Of a stretch of 64,000 nucleotides of DNA, positions 23,701-34,996 are shown in pieces. The notes below the pieces were generated by a model. The model was not told where the DNA came from. It worked only from the letters and a program-made list of their open reading frames with translations, and did not search any database. The position numbers and the translations under genes are program-made. Where the stretch lies: assembly GCF_007655135.1 (NCBI RefSeq), contig NC_045128.1, positions 124,001 through 188,000 on the forward strand. Direction: 5' to 3'. Position 1 is the stretch's first letter, and each line of letters opens with the position of its first letter. Source of the stretch: Punica granatum (lineage: Eukaryota; Streptophyta; Magnoliopsida; Myrtales; Lythraceae).

Positions 23701-26700
23701 ATATTGACTTTTTCTCTGCATCTGCTTTGGAGTTTGGTTCACTTGACTAATATGTATATGCAATACTTTTCTAACATTGCATGTGCCTATCCCTTATTAT
23801 GCATATTGGTTAATGCTCTTTCCTGTGCGGATCATCATCAGATAATAACTATTTCATTTACTGACATTGTACAGATAATCCCTCCAGGAATGGAGTTCCA
23901 CCACATTATTCCACATGATGGTGATGTGGATGGCGAAGCAGAAGGAAATGAAGATCATCCTACTGTCCCTGATCCTCCTATCTGGTCCGAGGTCCTGCAT
24001 TCTCCCTGAAATTGTTGATATTACTTTATAGATCCTACATTCAGGGACATTAATTATTTTAATTGTGTCTACTTGGAACATATGCCTTAGGGTTAAATTG
24101 TGTCTCATTATTTTCTGCATGTGATTAAATGTAGATTTTTGACATGTTACATTGCGTTGCAGATAATGCGCTTCTTTAGCAATCCTAGGAAACCTATGAT
24201 ATTGGCACTGGCGAGGCCAGACCCAAAGAAGAATATTACCACTTTGGTCAAAGCATTTGGAGAATGCCGTCCATTAAGAGAGCTGGCAAATCTAGTATGT
24301 CATTGTGCTAATGATGGAGGATATTCTTCTATTATGGGCATGAGATGGCATCATTGAGATGGTAATTTTATTTCTACTTCATGCAGACGTTGATTATGGG
24401 TAACAGGGATGGTATCGATGAAATGTCCAGCACAAATGCCTCAGTTCTCCTCTCTGTGCTCAAGCTTATTGATAAGTATGATCTCTATGGGCAAGTGGCA
24501 TATCCAAAACATCACAAACAATCTGAAGTTCCAGATATATATCGTCTTGCAGCTAAGACAAAGGTAACCTTGTGTCTATATCTGACGTTCCTTGAGTATT
24601 TTGATTTCTAGCCAACTCAGTTTGTAGAGCTGTGCTCACGCTCTCCCTCTCTCGGTTACTCTCTCTCATGCATGCAGACATGAAGCCATTAGGCATATGA
24701 GTGTGGTTGATTTAGCTGATTGTGTTCTATTTTCATGCAGGGTGTGTTCATCAATCCAGCATTTATTGAACCATTTGGTCTTACTTTAATAGAGGTGCTT
24801 TGATTTGCTTTGAAGTGATTATATGTCGAAGGTTGTTCTTGGCCGGACATGAGATTAATTTCTTTGTCCATCTATTTTCTGCACAGGCGGCAGCTCATGG
24901 TTTGCCTCTTGTGGCCACAAAAAATGGAGGCCCTGTTGATATCATGAGGGTATACTTTCTTGTCAATCATAACATCTTCTAAGAAGGATCTTCTTTGCAC
25001 AAAACTTTGCTTTTGCTTGGTACATTTTTTCCAGTCATTTAATAACAACTGATTGAGATACTGCCTCAGGTTCTTGACAATGGTCTCCTTATTGATCCAC
25101 ATGATCAGCAGTCTATTGCTGATGCTCTTCTGAAGCTGGTTGCTGATAAGCAGCTCTGGGCAAAATGCCGGCAGAATGGCTTAAAAAATATTCATCTGTT
25201 TTCATGGCCAGAGCATTGCAAGACTTACCTTTCTCGTATTGCAAGTTGTAAGCCCAGGCATCCACAATGGCAAAGAAGTGATGAAGGAGTAGGAACTACA
25301 GAATCAGATTCCCCAAGTGATTCCTTAAGGGACATACAGGATCTATCTCTAAATCTGAAGTTTTCGCTTGATGGGGAAAAGAATGGAACAGGTAGTAATG
25401 ATGCCTCTGTCGGATCTGAAGAGAGCACAGCTGATAGAAAAAGTAAACTGGAGAATGCTGTCATGACATGGTCAAAAGGCGTCTTAAAGGACACAAGAAA
25501 GACAGGTTTGGTGGAAAAATTGGATCAGAATACTAGCTCTAGCAAATTTCCTCCCTTGAGGAGGAGGAAACATATCTTTGTCCTAGCTGTGGACTGTGAT
25601 TCCCTTGACGATCTTCTTGATGTCACTCGCAAGGTTTTTGCTTCTATGGAGAAGGAGAGGAACGAAGGATCTGTTGGATTTATTCTGTCAACATCTTTGA
25701 CCATTTCAGAGATTCACTCTTTCCTCGTCTCTGGGGGCTTGAATCCTGAAGACTTTGATGCTTTTATCTGCAACAGTGGTAGTGATCTCTACTATCCTTC
25801 AGTTAACTCGGAGAATCGTCCCTTTGTGATTGATTTCTATTATCATTCACACATTGAATATCGTTGGGGGGGAGAGGGATTAAGGAAGACTTTGGTGCGT
25901 TGGGCAGCCTCTATTACTGATAAGAAGGATAAGAATGAAGAACAGATTGTCACTCTAGCTGAGAAACTCTCAACAGACTATTGCTATGCTTTCAAAGTGC
26001 AGAAGCCGGGAATGGTATGCATATACTCCCATGTTATAGTAAAGAAACCGTACTGTAGAGAATTTTCTTACTTGTCAGCATCAGTTTAAGCTAATTATTG
26101 AAGCCTGAGACCATGCCACCACTATTTTCTGCTGATTTTCATTATGGCATAAGTAAATTGTATACTTAAATTCTTACCTTTTGTAGGTTCCCCCAGTGAA
26201 GGAGGTTCGGAAAATGATGAGGATCCAAGCTCTTCGTTGCCATGCTGTGTACTGTCAAAATTGGACGAGGCTTAATTTTATACCAGTTTTGGCATCTCGG
26301 TCCCAAGCAATTAGGTATTTAACATGATGGTTATTTCTGTTATTGAAGTGCACTCTTTTATCCTGAAAGGGAGTAGCACGAAGAATGAGCTCAGTAGTAG
26401 TTTCTAAAAGATGAAAGAAACGATGGTTTGCAGGTATCTGCGTGTGAGATGGGGGGTGGATCTGTCAAGGTTGGTGGTGTTTGTTGGGGAGTGTGGGGAC
26501 ACTGACTACGAAGAACTTCTGGGAGGAATGCACAAGAGCGTGATTCTCAGGGGTGCGTGCAGCAGTGCGAGCAATCAATTCCACACGGGGAGGAGCTATC
26601 CCCTCTCTGATGTGATGCCATCAGATAGCCCTAATGTTGCTCAGACACCTGAGAATTGCAGCAGTGCTGACATCACGGCTTCCTTGGAGAGTTTAGGACT

Positions 26701-26713
26701 TATTAGATCATAA
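20703..26713 (+). CDS. SPS1: Sucrose-phosphate synthase, A-type (SPS1)
   Basis: I read 13 exons: 20703-20885, 21036-21125, 21847-22088, 22407-22470, 22599-23297, 23875-23991, 24163-24294, 24387-24563, 24741-24794, 24887-24949, 25070-26014, 26187-26314 and 26434-26713 (3174 nt, 1057 aa, the normal SPS length). The enzyme joins UDP-glucose and fructose 6-phosphate to make sucrose 6-phosphate in the cytosol. It begins [18 protein letters not shown], as in SPS-A proteins. The GT4 glycosyltransferase core includes [44 protein letters not shown] and [15 protein letters not shown]. The C-terminal third (from about residue 770, [12 protein letters not shown]) is the phosphatase-like domain. RISSVD at residues 147-152 matches the regulatory phosphorylation site known as Ser-158 in spinach. 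Intron 3 must use a GC donor at 22089 to keep frame. No lesions were seen. Confidence 0.95.
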
Positions 26714-29361
26714 AGGGGCAAGAGAGATCAGAAAACACGGCTTTCTGGAAAGAAAGTCCATGTCAGGTAATTGCATTGATTCGGTGGGCATGATTCAACA
26801 TCCTCTGTTCTCTTTGCTTCGGTCTTCAGTTACTATGTCGTCCAAGATCATGTATGGACCAGGTTTCAAGCCAACCCCCCACCAAAACAGAACACAAACC
26901 CGGGCCATGTAATTTTCCATATGAACCAAATCTTTTGGTTTTGGAGATGTGTCTGGCATGTACTTGAAAATATACCCGTACCTCTCTACTTGTAGTATAT
27001 ATACAGGATAATGGGCATTGGGCCATTATTACCGTGCAAGTGCTGTGGGTGAGAGCAACTTGTACTGGTTTGTTGTTTAATTGAAGCATTGCAACGGAAA
27101 CTAGTTTTTGCATGCAATCAGATTGCGCATTGTGATATGAATTCCATCAGAAAATTGGGGGGAAGAAAAAAAAGATCTAACATCTAATGGGAGGTCGGCA
27201 CATGCTATGTTACGATATATAACTAGCATCTGTATGATAAATATATAGAGATGGGCATTTTTTTTTTTTAATTTAAACCACAGAGATGGCCATTTTTACG
27301 GTATTTTCTTTGGATTATTATCCAATATAGGAAAATTCCATTAACCACTCTTAATCATTAGCTCAAGGGATACGCCCTACTTTTTTTTTTTTTTTCCAAG
27401 AAACGATAGTGTGGATGCTTCATAAATCCACAACAAGAGCGGAATACAACTGGATATTACGAGAATGGAATATAATGGTTTATCCACCAAGTAAATGATA
27501 AAGAATAGTAAGTGGAAAAGTCAGTTTGCCATCTTGAAGACAAATAATAACTTTTGCTGATATCACTTCCTTTGTTTTTAATTTACTTCTCCAATTATAA
27601 CTTCCTTTGGATTATTATCTCCCTCTGTGAAGAGGAAGAGGGGGAAGTCGGAGCGGTAACTGCTCCAATCTCGGCCATCACTATCACAAAGGAGGTCATT
27701 GGCGAGCGCAAATGCCACCAACAACCTCCTTTGTAGAGGTGGTGGTCCAGATCAGGGCCTCCATGGCCCCCCAATCTCTCCATTGTCTATATTCGACAAA
27801 GAGAGTGGGGAGATCGAGGGTGGTGCAGGCCCCGATCTCGGCCACCACCTGTGACAGACGAGGTCGCCAGCAATCGTCCCTTCCTATCGGTCGTGCTCTG
27901 ACTCGTTTACACTTAATACCAGGTAAGAATCCGCGCGCTGCAGGGATTATTATTAAAAAAAATAAAGATAGAACTGTCAGATTATAAAAGCATATCAATA
28001 TTCACTAAATAATGTAAAATTTTGATCTCAATATACATATATATAATCAAAGAAAATCATACGAAGATTAATAAATTCATTGCTCCTTGTGTTCGTGGAT
28101 CCTTCAATATTGTCTATCTCACTCTAATTTTCATGTATCTTTCTCACGTTCCAATTCTTTTATCATATGATAAACAAATATAGTGACTCAAAGAATCAGC
28201 TATATCGCACATGAGCATGATTTTAGTCTTTTACAGCAACATATGTACGCAAGTTTTAATGGGAAGGATATGTCGTACTTACCTTTGCTCACGTTATGCT
28301 CTAGATTATTTTCCTTTAAAAGATCGACACACTATGTTCAATTCTAATTCTTTGTATGATATATATGTACAAAATTAAATTGTAAGCATGCACTATTTAT
28401 TTTTTCTCAGGGATTCTGATTGGAGGAAATTATTGGGACCAGTACAAAACATTTACTCTTGTTGTACAAGATTAAATGTTTTGTATTTGGAGATGACTTA
28501 ATTTTCAATCGATCGAACCAAAGCATTGTACTTTGATTAAACAAGGAAATTTCCAACCATTAAATTATATATATATATATAATCTATATATACCTTTAGT
28601 GTATTGCAAACGGCATTCGGCGTCCAACATCTAACGTATACAATTATACTTATGTAATCTATATATATTTTGATATAATGCAAATGACTTTTATATATAT
28701 TTATATATATCTTACGCTATATTCCGTTGTTTATAATTTATATATTGGGCGATATATATATAATTTATATATTATCGTGCACATATTTTTTTCTCTTGTA
28801 TATATTACCTATATATATTTTGTTAGATGTTTTCTTCTCATTGTATATATATTCAGTTGGATTCTACTTCATAAGAATATTTCTTTAATAGGAATAGGAT
28901 TATAAAAATATCATTAATCTAAATGATGAGTTGGCAATGTGAAAGAGCTTTGCTTTATATTTTTGAACAAGTGATGACGTGAAAATTCAGTTCAAGATTT
29001 TGTTATTATATATATATATTGATTATAAGTGAATTAGCTAAAAAAATAAATAGATTTTTTTACTTAAACATTAAGTACTTTTTAAACAAATGAAATAAAT
29101 CAAAAATAAGTTCAGCAATGGATCACGAAATCTTGGCGATTTTCTCTATCTAATGACTGGAGAGTCCACTTTAGTAATAGAAATACATCTCCTACCGAAA
29201 TAGAATTTGTAACTTGCTATCTTCTTAAAGATTTACTTGTGGGATGGCAGAACGAACTAGGGCCAATTCATTTATTCAGAGAAATTACGATCTAACCCTA
29301 CAATTGAAATAGATATTGAAAGAGTAAATATTTGCCCGCAAAGGTTTTTATTAGATTAGTC
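26714..29361. other. SPS 3' UTR and AT-rich intergenic DNA
   Basis: About 26714-27115 reads like the SPS 3' UTR. Beyond it is AT-rich intergenic DNA with T runs, TA microsatellites (28560-28860) and one GC-rich island (listed separately). The segment 29110-29300 is less AT-rich and might be another organelle-derived fragment, because it adjoins plastid pieces, but I cannot name its source. Confidence 0.5.
27620..27930. other. GC-rich island, unrecognised
   Basis: Several frames are open on both strands. The words GATCTCGGCCA/CACCACC and AGAGGAAGAGG recur. It resembles a decayed repeat rather than an exon, and I recognise no protein domain. Confidence 0.3.
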
Positions 29362-29563
29362 AATCTTGTTTGATCCAATATGATAAAAGACAAAACAAAA
29401 TAAAGATTCATTATAAAAAAAAGACATTGTTTATATGACATTATTTCTAGATTATTTTTCTTTATATTTTATAGATAAATGATGTCATATAAATAATGTC
29501 TTTTTTTTAATAACGAATCTTTATTTTGTTTTGTCTTTTTATCATATTGGATCAAACAAGATT
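29362..29563. repeat. Near-perfect hairpin, MITE-like
   Basis: Two arms of about 85 bases (29362-29450 and 29480-29563) are inverted copies. The left arm starts AATCTTGTTTGATCCAATAT, and the right arm ends with its reverse complement. The loop of about 30 bases is AT-only. The arms differ by a few small changes. No clear target duplication is visible, so it could be a small foldback element. Confidence 0.75.
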
Positions 29564-29603
29564 AACATTTTTTTTGATAATTTTTTTCATTATTGGAAAT
29601 GTA

Positions 29604-29734
29604 TTTATCGATTCATTAGTAAAAAACCTTCTTCCACTTTTGAATTGCCGAAGCAAGAATTTTATGTAAGAGTCGAAGCCCCAAAGGGAGAATTAGGAAT
29701 TTTTTTAATAGGAGATCAGAGCGGTTTTTTATTT
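29604..29734 (+). pseudogene. ndhH: Plastid ndhH fragment (NUPT)
   Basis: The plus-strand frame reads [18 protein letters not shown] followed by [20 protein letters not shown], which I recognise as an internal/C-terminal part of the chloroplast NDH subunit H. It has no start, and it is cut right after GDQSG, where it meets a piece of atpA on the other strand. It is a non-functional plastid DNA insertion in the nucleus. Recognition is from memory of the plastid protein. Confidence 0.8.
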
Positions 29735-29741
29735 GTTTAAT

Positions 29742-29885
29742 TACTTCATCGAGACCATTAATATGAGCAATGCCGTCGCCTACTTGAAGCACGGTACTGG
29801 TATTTACAATCTTGACTTCTCTATTATATTGCTCAATTCGTTCACGGATAATATTACTAATTTCGTCGGCTCTAATGGTTACCAT
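29742..29885 (-). pseudogene. atpA: Plastid atpA N-terminal fragment (NUPT)
   Basis: The minus-strand frame starts [20 protein letters not shown] and continues through [17 protein letters not shown], the N-terminus of chloroplast ATP synthase subunit alpha. After about 48 codons the match stops and the frame runs into the ndhH fragment in antisense. A plastid atpF 3' end lies about 50 bp upstream, preserving the plastid order atpF-atpA. This is a dead nuclear copy. Confidence 0.9.
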
Positions 29886-29935
29886 AAGTATTCCTTTATT
29901 ATTTTTTTGTAAAAAAAAAATGCATAGTAGAAGAG

Positions 29936-31381
29936 CTAATCAATTATTTCTTTCGTCGCCCCAAACATGCCAATATTAGCACTGATCATGGTTGTCAGAA
30001 TCGCGATTCGAATCGTAGAATCGTACGATTCTACAATTCAAGGCGGGGTCACTGATTCCGATTCTACGGGGTGAGTCGGGACTGTGGAATCGTGACCGAA
30101 TCACGCGTTGAGTCGTAGAATCGTAGAATCGGGCCGATTATGCGATTCTATGTTCAGGCCCAGTTCAACCCAAGTCCGAGCTCGGAAGCGGGCCGAAGCC
30201 CAGACTCGAAGCCTTCTCCTGGCCGCCCTTTCTTCCTTCTTTCCACTCGGATGAACCGCAATTTCTCCCATTGCCCCTAAATCTTCGAGTCTTCGATGAA
30301 ATCTTCCATCCACTTACTTGCTTCTACGAGCTTCGATTGACGGTCCACCACCTGCTTCTTTCGACAAGCTAGCTAGTCCGAGCTTCCAGTCTTCCATCCA
30401 CCTTCTCTAGGTGGCAGAGTTGCGGTTACTTTCTCGACTACTCCGAGCTTCGATCGAGGACAGGGCAGGTACGGTCTCCGATTCTGAGCTCTAATCTCCC
30501 TTCACCAAACTTCCTGACATCATTGATTGTGATATATCGATGAGGATTCGATTTCTCAAACTCGCGTTCATTCAAATTAATAGCTCCGCAGCCTTTGCTT
30601 TTCTATTTCACTTCAAAATTTTGATCAACTCTTTAGAGGAAAGAGTGGGCTTGGTGGAGTCATGAAACATGAAAGAATGCTGATTGCTGTGAGCCTGCCC
30701 AAATTCACAGATGTACTGTAACTAAAAATACGTTTGGGTGTGTTCTGCTTGTCTCCACGTCTCATTCTCTTCGACTATTCATCTTTGGAAATATTCTAGT
30801 CACATAACAATAAGTGACATAACTCTTTAATATGGTCTGATCTCCCCCGATCACGATGTCTAACTTAACACCTAGACCTGCCTACTCATGCTCACTGTGC
30901 TTCTTGTTTTTCCAGAAGAAAATGGTAGCAGTTTGGTCCTCTAAGTGATGATTATCCTATACAGAGCAAAATTGGTCTTTTACTTTCCAAGGTGTTCAAG
31001 TTCAATAGCGCTTTTACTGAAAATGGTTGTTAATTGCTGAGCTTCCAGTATTCAACACAAGCCTTATTCCTGATTATCTAAGAAGAGGGATATCTTTATT
31101 TGAATGAACAAGAATTGATTTTTTTGCTCATGAAAGTATGTTACATATATATATATATGTTATATTTTTACTTACAGGTAAAATCTTACGATTCACGATT
31201 CGAATCGAGATTTACGATTTTACGACTCTCGACCGATTCTAGGTAGAATCGCGATTCTGACAACCTTGGCACTGATGGTATGTAAATGTAACTCGTTGTT
31301 CAAACAACTATTCAAAGTTCCTAAAGCTCCTTGTAAGGCTGGATGGAAAATCCGTTGTCGGACTTGACTAATTGCCCTATG
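29936..31381 (-). pseudogene. atpF: Plastid atpF C-terminal fragment, split by a transposon
   Basis: Read on the minus strand from 31381, the frame gives [20 protein letters not shown] then [15 protein letters not shown]. After skipping the insertion at 29987-31268 plus one 8-bp duplication, it continues [15 protein letters not shown] and a stop at 29936. This is the C-terminus of chloroplast ATP synthase subunit b. The split falls within the sequence GCACTGAT, which is present on both sides of the insert. It continues the same plastid insertion as the atpA fragment. Confidence 0.88.
29987..31268. mobile_element. Non-autonomous hAT-type DNA transposon, 1282 bp
   Basis: The ends are inverted repeats: CATGGTTGTCAGAATCGCGA on the left, and on the right the complement of CAAGGTTGTCAGAATCGCGA. 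The 8-bp direct repeat GCACTGAT flanks it (29979-29986 and 31269-31276), the hallmark of hAT elements. Both subterminal regions are packed with GAATCG/CGATTC words, which in hAT elements commonly serve as transposase-binding sites. The interior (30150-31150) contains a GC-rich leader-like stretch and then an intron-like AT-rich stretch, but no transposase frame. It probably derives from an autonomous element by internal deletion. Confidence 0.88.
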
Positions 31382-32190
31382 AAAAGGGGGTATAAGTACA
31401 AAAAAAAAGACGGAAGCTATCCATGAAATTAAACAAGCTAAATTATATTAAGCGCTAAAAATTCAATTTCAACATTTTTCACCCTGATTGCTGGTTTGAA
31501 TTGAAGGTTATGGAACTGATTGCTTGTTTGAATTGAACGTTATGGAAGGACGCGTTATAAAGGATTATGAGAATTTCCATACATACAAACAAGCCATAAG
31601 TTTAATCATCTGGGAAACCCTGGACCTCACAACCCATGGCATGAGACTGTAAGTCCCTGGGTCTACTTATCAACTATTATTTCCAAGTGCGATCGAGGGC
31701 ACCGTGTCGAATTCCAAGCTTACGACTTCTCTTGAGTTACAATTATTATCATTCCAAACTTGCGACTTCTCTGAGTTACAATTATTATCGTTCCATCCCT
31801 TCTCATATGATGTCGAGAGAAGTACATATTCACTAAAGTTCTGGTAAATAGCAAGAATTCCAAATCCAAAGAACGACAAAAAACAAGATAGGAATCTGAT
31901 CTGTACAAAGGAGGGAACCATATGCATCCCCACACTCGCACACAATGTTGGAACTGGTTACAGGTTAGCTTCTGCGGCTGATGCCAGAGGCCAGAAGAGT
32001 GCAGATTCTTCATAACTCATTTGCCGATGAGGGAAGGCTCTCTCTGAGCAAGATTTATGCAGCACAAATATGTCCCCATCCTCCTCAGCTTTTCAACCTG
32101 GACCCTTGAAATAGAGTTTCTTTGCTGTGACAAAATCATACAGTTCTGCTTTACTCCGAGCGATGTGAAATACAGCTTACTTGAATGCTT
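31382..32190. other. Intergenic and 3' UTR of the GTPase gene
   Basis: No gene was found. The right part should include the 3' UTR of the minus-strand NOG1-like gene. A short direct duplication (ACTTCTCT-GAGTTACAATTATTATC) occurs at about 31724-31750 and 31764-31790. Confidence 0.5.
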
Positions 32191-34959
32191 TCACTTTATA
32201 AGTTCAAAGCCGGGATCACCCACTTCCTTCTCTTGGTTGCTTCTGATCCTGTCCATCTGAGAAACCAGCAGCCCATGAACTCTCTCTTTCAGCTGCAGAG
32301 AGGAAATTTATGCAAGTTACTACATTGTGCAGATGGGGGAAAAGGAAAACTGACGGAGCTGATTTAGAAGGTAGTTTCAACACACCGAGGAAATCTATAC
32401 ATCTTTTAATTAAATTCAGATCTAGCCAAACATAGATTAGTAAAGTGTGACCTCATTGATCCCTTCTTCACTCTTTACGGACACACGAAGTGCTCCACTG
32501 GGTCCCATCTTCCTGTATTGTGCCATTTCATTATCATCTGCATCAACTTCCTCAGTGACGAAGGCTACAGGAGACCCTTGCATCAGATCAGACTTTGAAA
32601 TGACATCAACCCAGGGATGATCGTCAAACCTTTCTTTAACATCCTTGTAAATCATATACTGAGGAATCGAGAATTAAAGGAAGAAGGCATAGTTAGCTAA
32701 TCAACATTTCCAAGGGTGGCAAACAAGCATATGATCGTGAAAATCAATAAGTTCAAACTAACAGATGGTACTGCCAATGGTCCTCAGCAATTGATGTTGA
32801 ATAGAGGCCTAAGGAATCATAACTCGGGATCATACAGGAACTGATTCTTCCCTTACATAATTTACTGTGTTAATTCCATGGTTCAGGCATACCCCATAGT
32901 AGATTCATGGTAAAACGCAAAGCACTTCTCAGGTCAGCAATCATCTCACTGGGGATAGACATGATGTCAATTAAGTTACCTTGTTACAATATAAGGGATA
33001 ATTACAATCTCAATTCACTCACTGTTCAATCCAAGATTACTCATTGCATAATCTCAGCAATCACATATAAACAAATAGAAGGTGCATGGGTAATTTAACT
33101 TTAAAAATCTCCCACTCTTTCTCCACATTGACCTCCGTCTCACAACTTCTCTTGCTTAAAAAAAAGAAAAAAAGAAAAAACTATTTTCCTTACTCATTTT
33201 TTCTACTATATCAATTATAACGCAATGTCCATATCTGCTGAGCAGTGATTGAGGGTTAAAACAATCTACTAAATATTTTCACTCTTTGCTTTTTGACGTA
33301 CATCAGCGCATAGAAGCTGTGCCGTCCAGTTAGGATCAGCGTTCAAAATGATTAAGCAGTCACAATCCACTTATACCTGATCAGAGGGAGAAGTTCCACA
33401 TTCGCCAGTCACATCATGTACATATAATATAGCTGTAGGTAAATGCGAGAGTACAGCGAGCGTTAATTTCTCCAAATTATTCCTGTCTTCTGCTTTTTCC
33501 AAAAAAGAAAAAGAAGAATGTTGGAACAAGTAGAAAAGGTAAACACCCAAGTTAAGGGGGAGAAGGGCATAAGATTCACAGGTGTCTCAATCTCACCATC
33601 ATGTCTCCTCAGAAGGCCAGGGGTGTCCGTCACCTGCAGTTGCAATTATTAGGAGAGAGAAAACAAAATCTGCAATATGATCAAGCTTTGAGGCTTGACA
33701 CTCAGTGCAGCTCATATGAATGCAGAATGTGGTGGGGCTCACAGGCGTCTCCCCTCAATTTAGAAGAGTATCAAATATTAGTAGCAGCACTGCCATTCAT
33801 TAGGAGCTTAACATAGCACCTAAACTGTTATGTCATTGTTCACAGAGAACAAGTGGATGGGTAATAATAATTGCATAGAAACCAAAGAAGGTGTTTAGAT
33901 ATCTTATGCGTTAACCTGAAAATGCTGGTAGCCTAAAGTGATATGGCCCATCAGAATTCCTCTTGTGGTGAAGGGATAGTTGCAGATCTGCCCTAGTAGA
34001 AGAAGGAAAGCAAGAGTTGCAAGAACAATAAGTAGTTGGAAGGAATAAGTAGTTGGAAGGAGGTGTTCAAACTAAGTGTCTCATGAATAGAAGGGTCTTA
34101 ACCTCAGGCTTTCCTGTCGAAAGTATGCGAACCAAGGATGACTTCCCAACATTAGGGGCTCCAACAAGACAGAGTGTGGGCATTTCCAGGTCAACAACTG
34201 GCATTGCCCTCAAAGTCTGCAAGAATAGCATTTTCAGATCAGCACACTAGATGTGCTCCAGTTGTAATACTATCAAACAATCAGAAATATCAGCTTGAAT
34301 AATAAGAGGCCAGAACACTTTTAAGCACTGGTTCCTACAGCATCACGTAAATAGGAGTTTGTCCTATGGAACCTCCAGTAACTGTCAATTACTGCCAGGG
34401 CAAACGATGTGAAACAATGAAGTAACTCAAAAGTATACTGATAAATAAATAAATGTTCAACGCTTCACTGCTATTCCTCTTATGCGGAACACTTGTCAAG
34501 CCGGTAGCACCACAAGGAGGTTCATACATCAGTTGGACACCAGAGGTCTCACATCATTGCTCACATTTCACAAAGACCAAGAACTTTTTCTTTTTTTAGT
34601 TATTTACTAACTTAGAATTTCCACAGCAAGAGGATATTTTGAAAGCAGAGATTCGATAAAGGCAAGAGATTATATTGATGGCGAAATTATAGGACACTGA
34701 CAGTATAGCATGTCCTATGTGTGAGTGCATATGTGCAGGAATATGAGGCTTTGCCTCAGGGAAGGGTGGTTGTTTTCTGCATATGTGCTTGATGCTTGTG
34801 TAAGTGAGAGTATGAGAGAGACCTTGGCGATGTTCAATAGTTCATCAACAGCTTTGCCTTCATGACTGAAAATTTCTTCAAGGTTGCTCATCCCTTGACT
34901 CAACCTTTCCTCTGCTTCTCTCTTGGACGCTGACTGCACAATTTAACCACTGTAGTAAA

Positions 34960-34996
<37 letters not shown>

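Noticed and set aside
28678..28905. 75-codon frame rich in Tyr and Ile
   Set aside because: Pure translation of TATATA-type microsatellites.
29616..29885. 89-codon open frame as an atpA-like gene
   Set aside because: Only the first 48 codons match plastid atpA; the rest is antisense ndhH. It is a chimeric plastid-DNA insertion without a nuclear gene structure.
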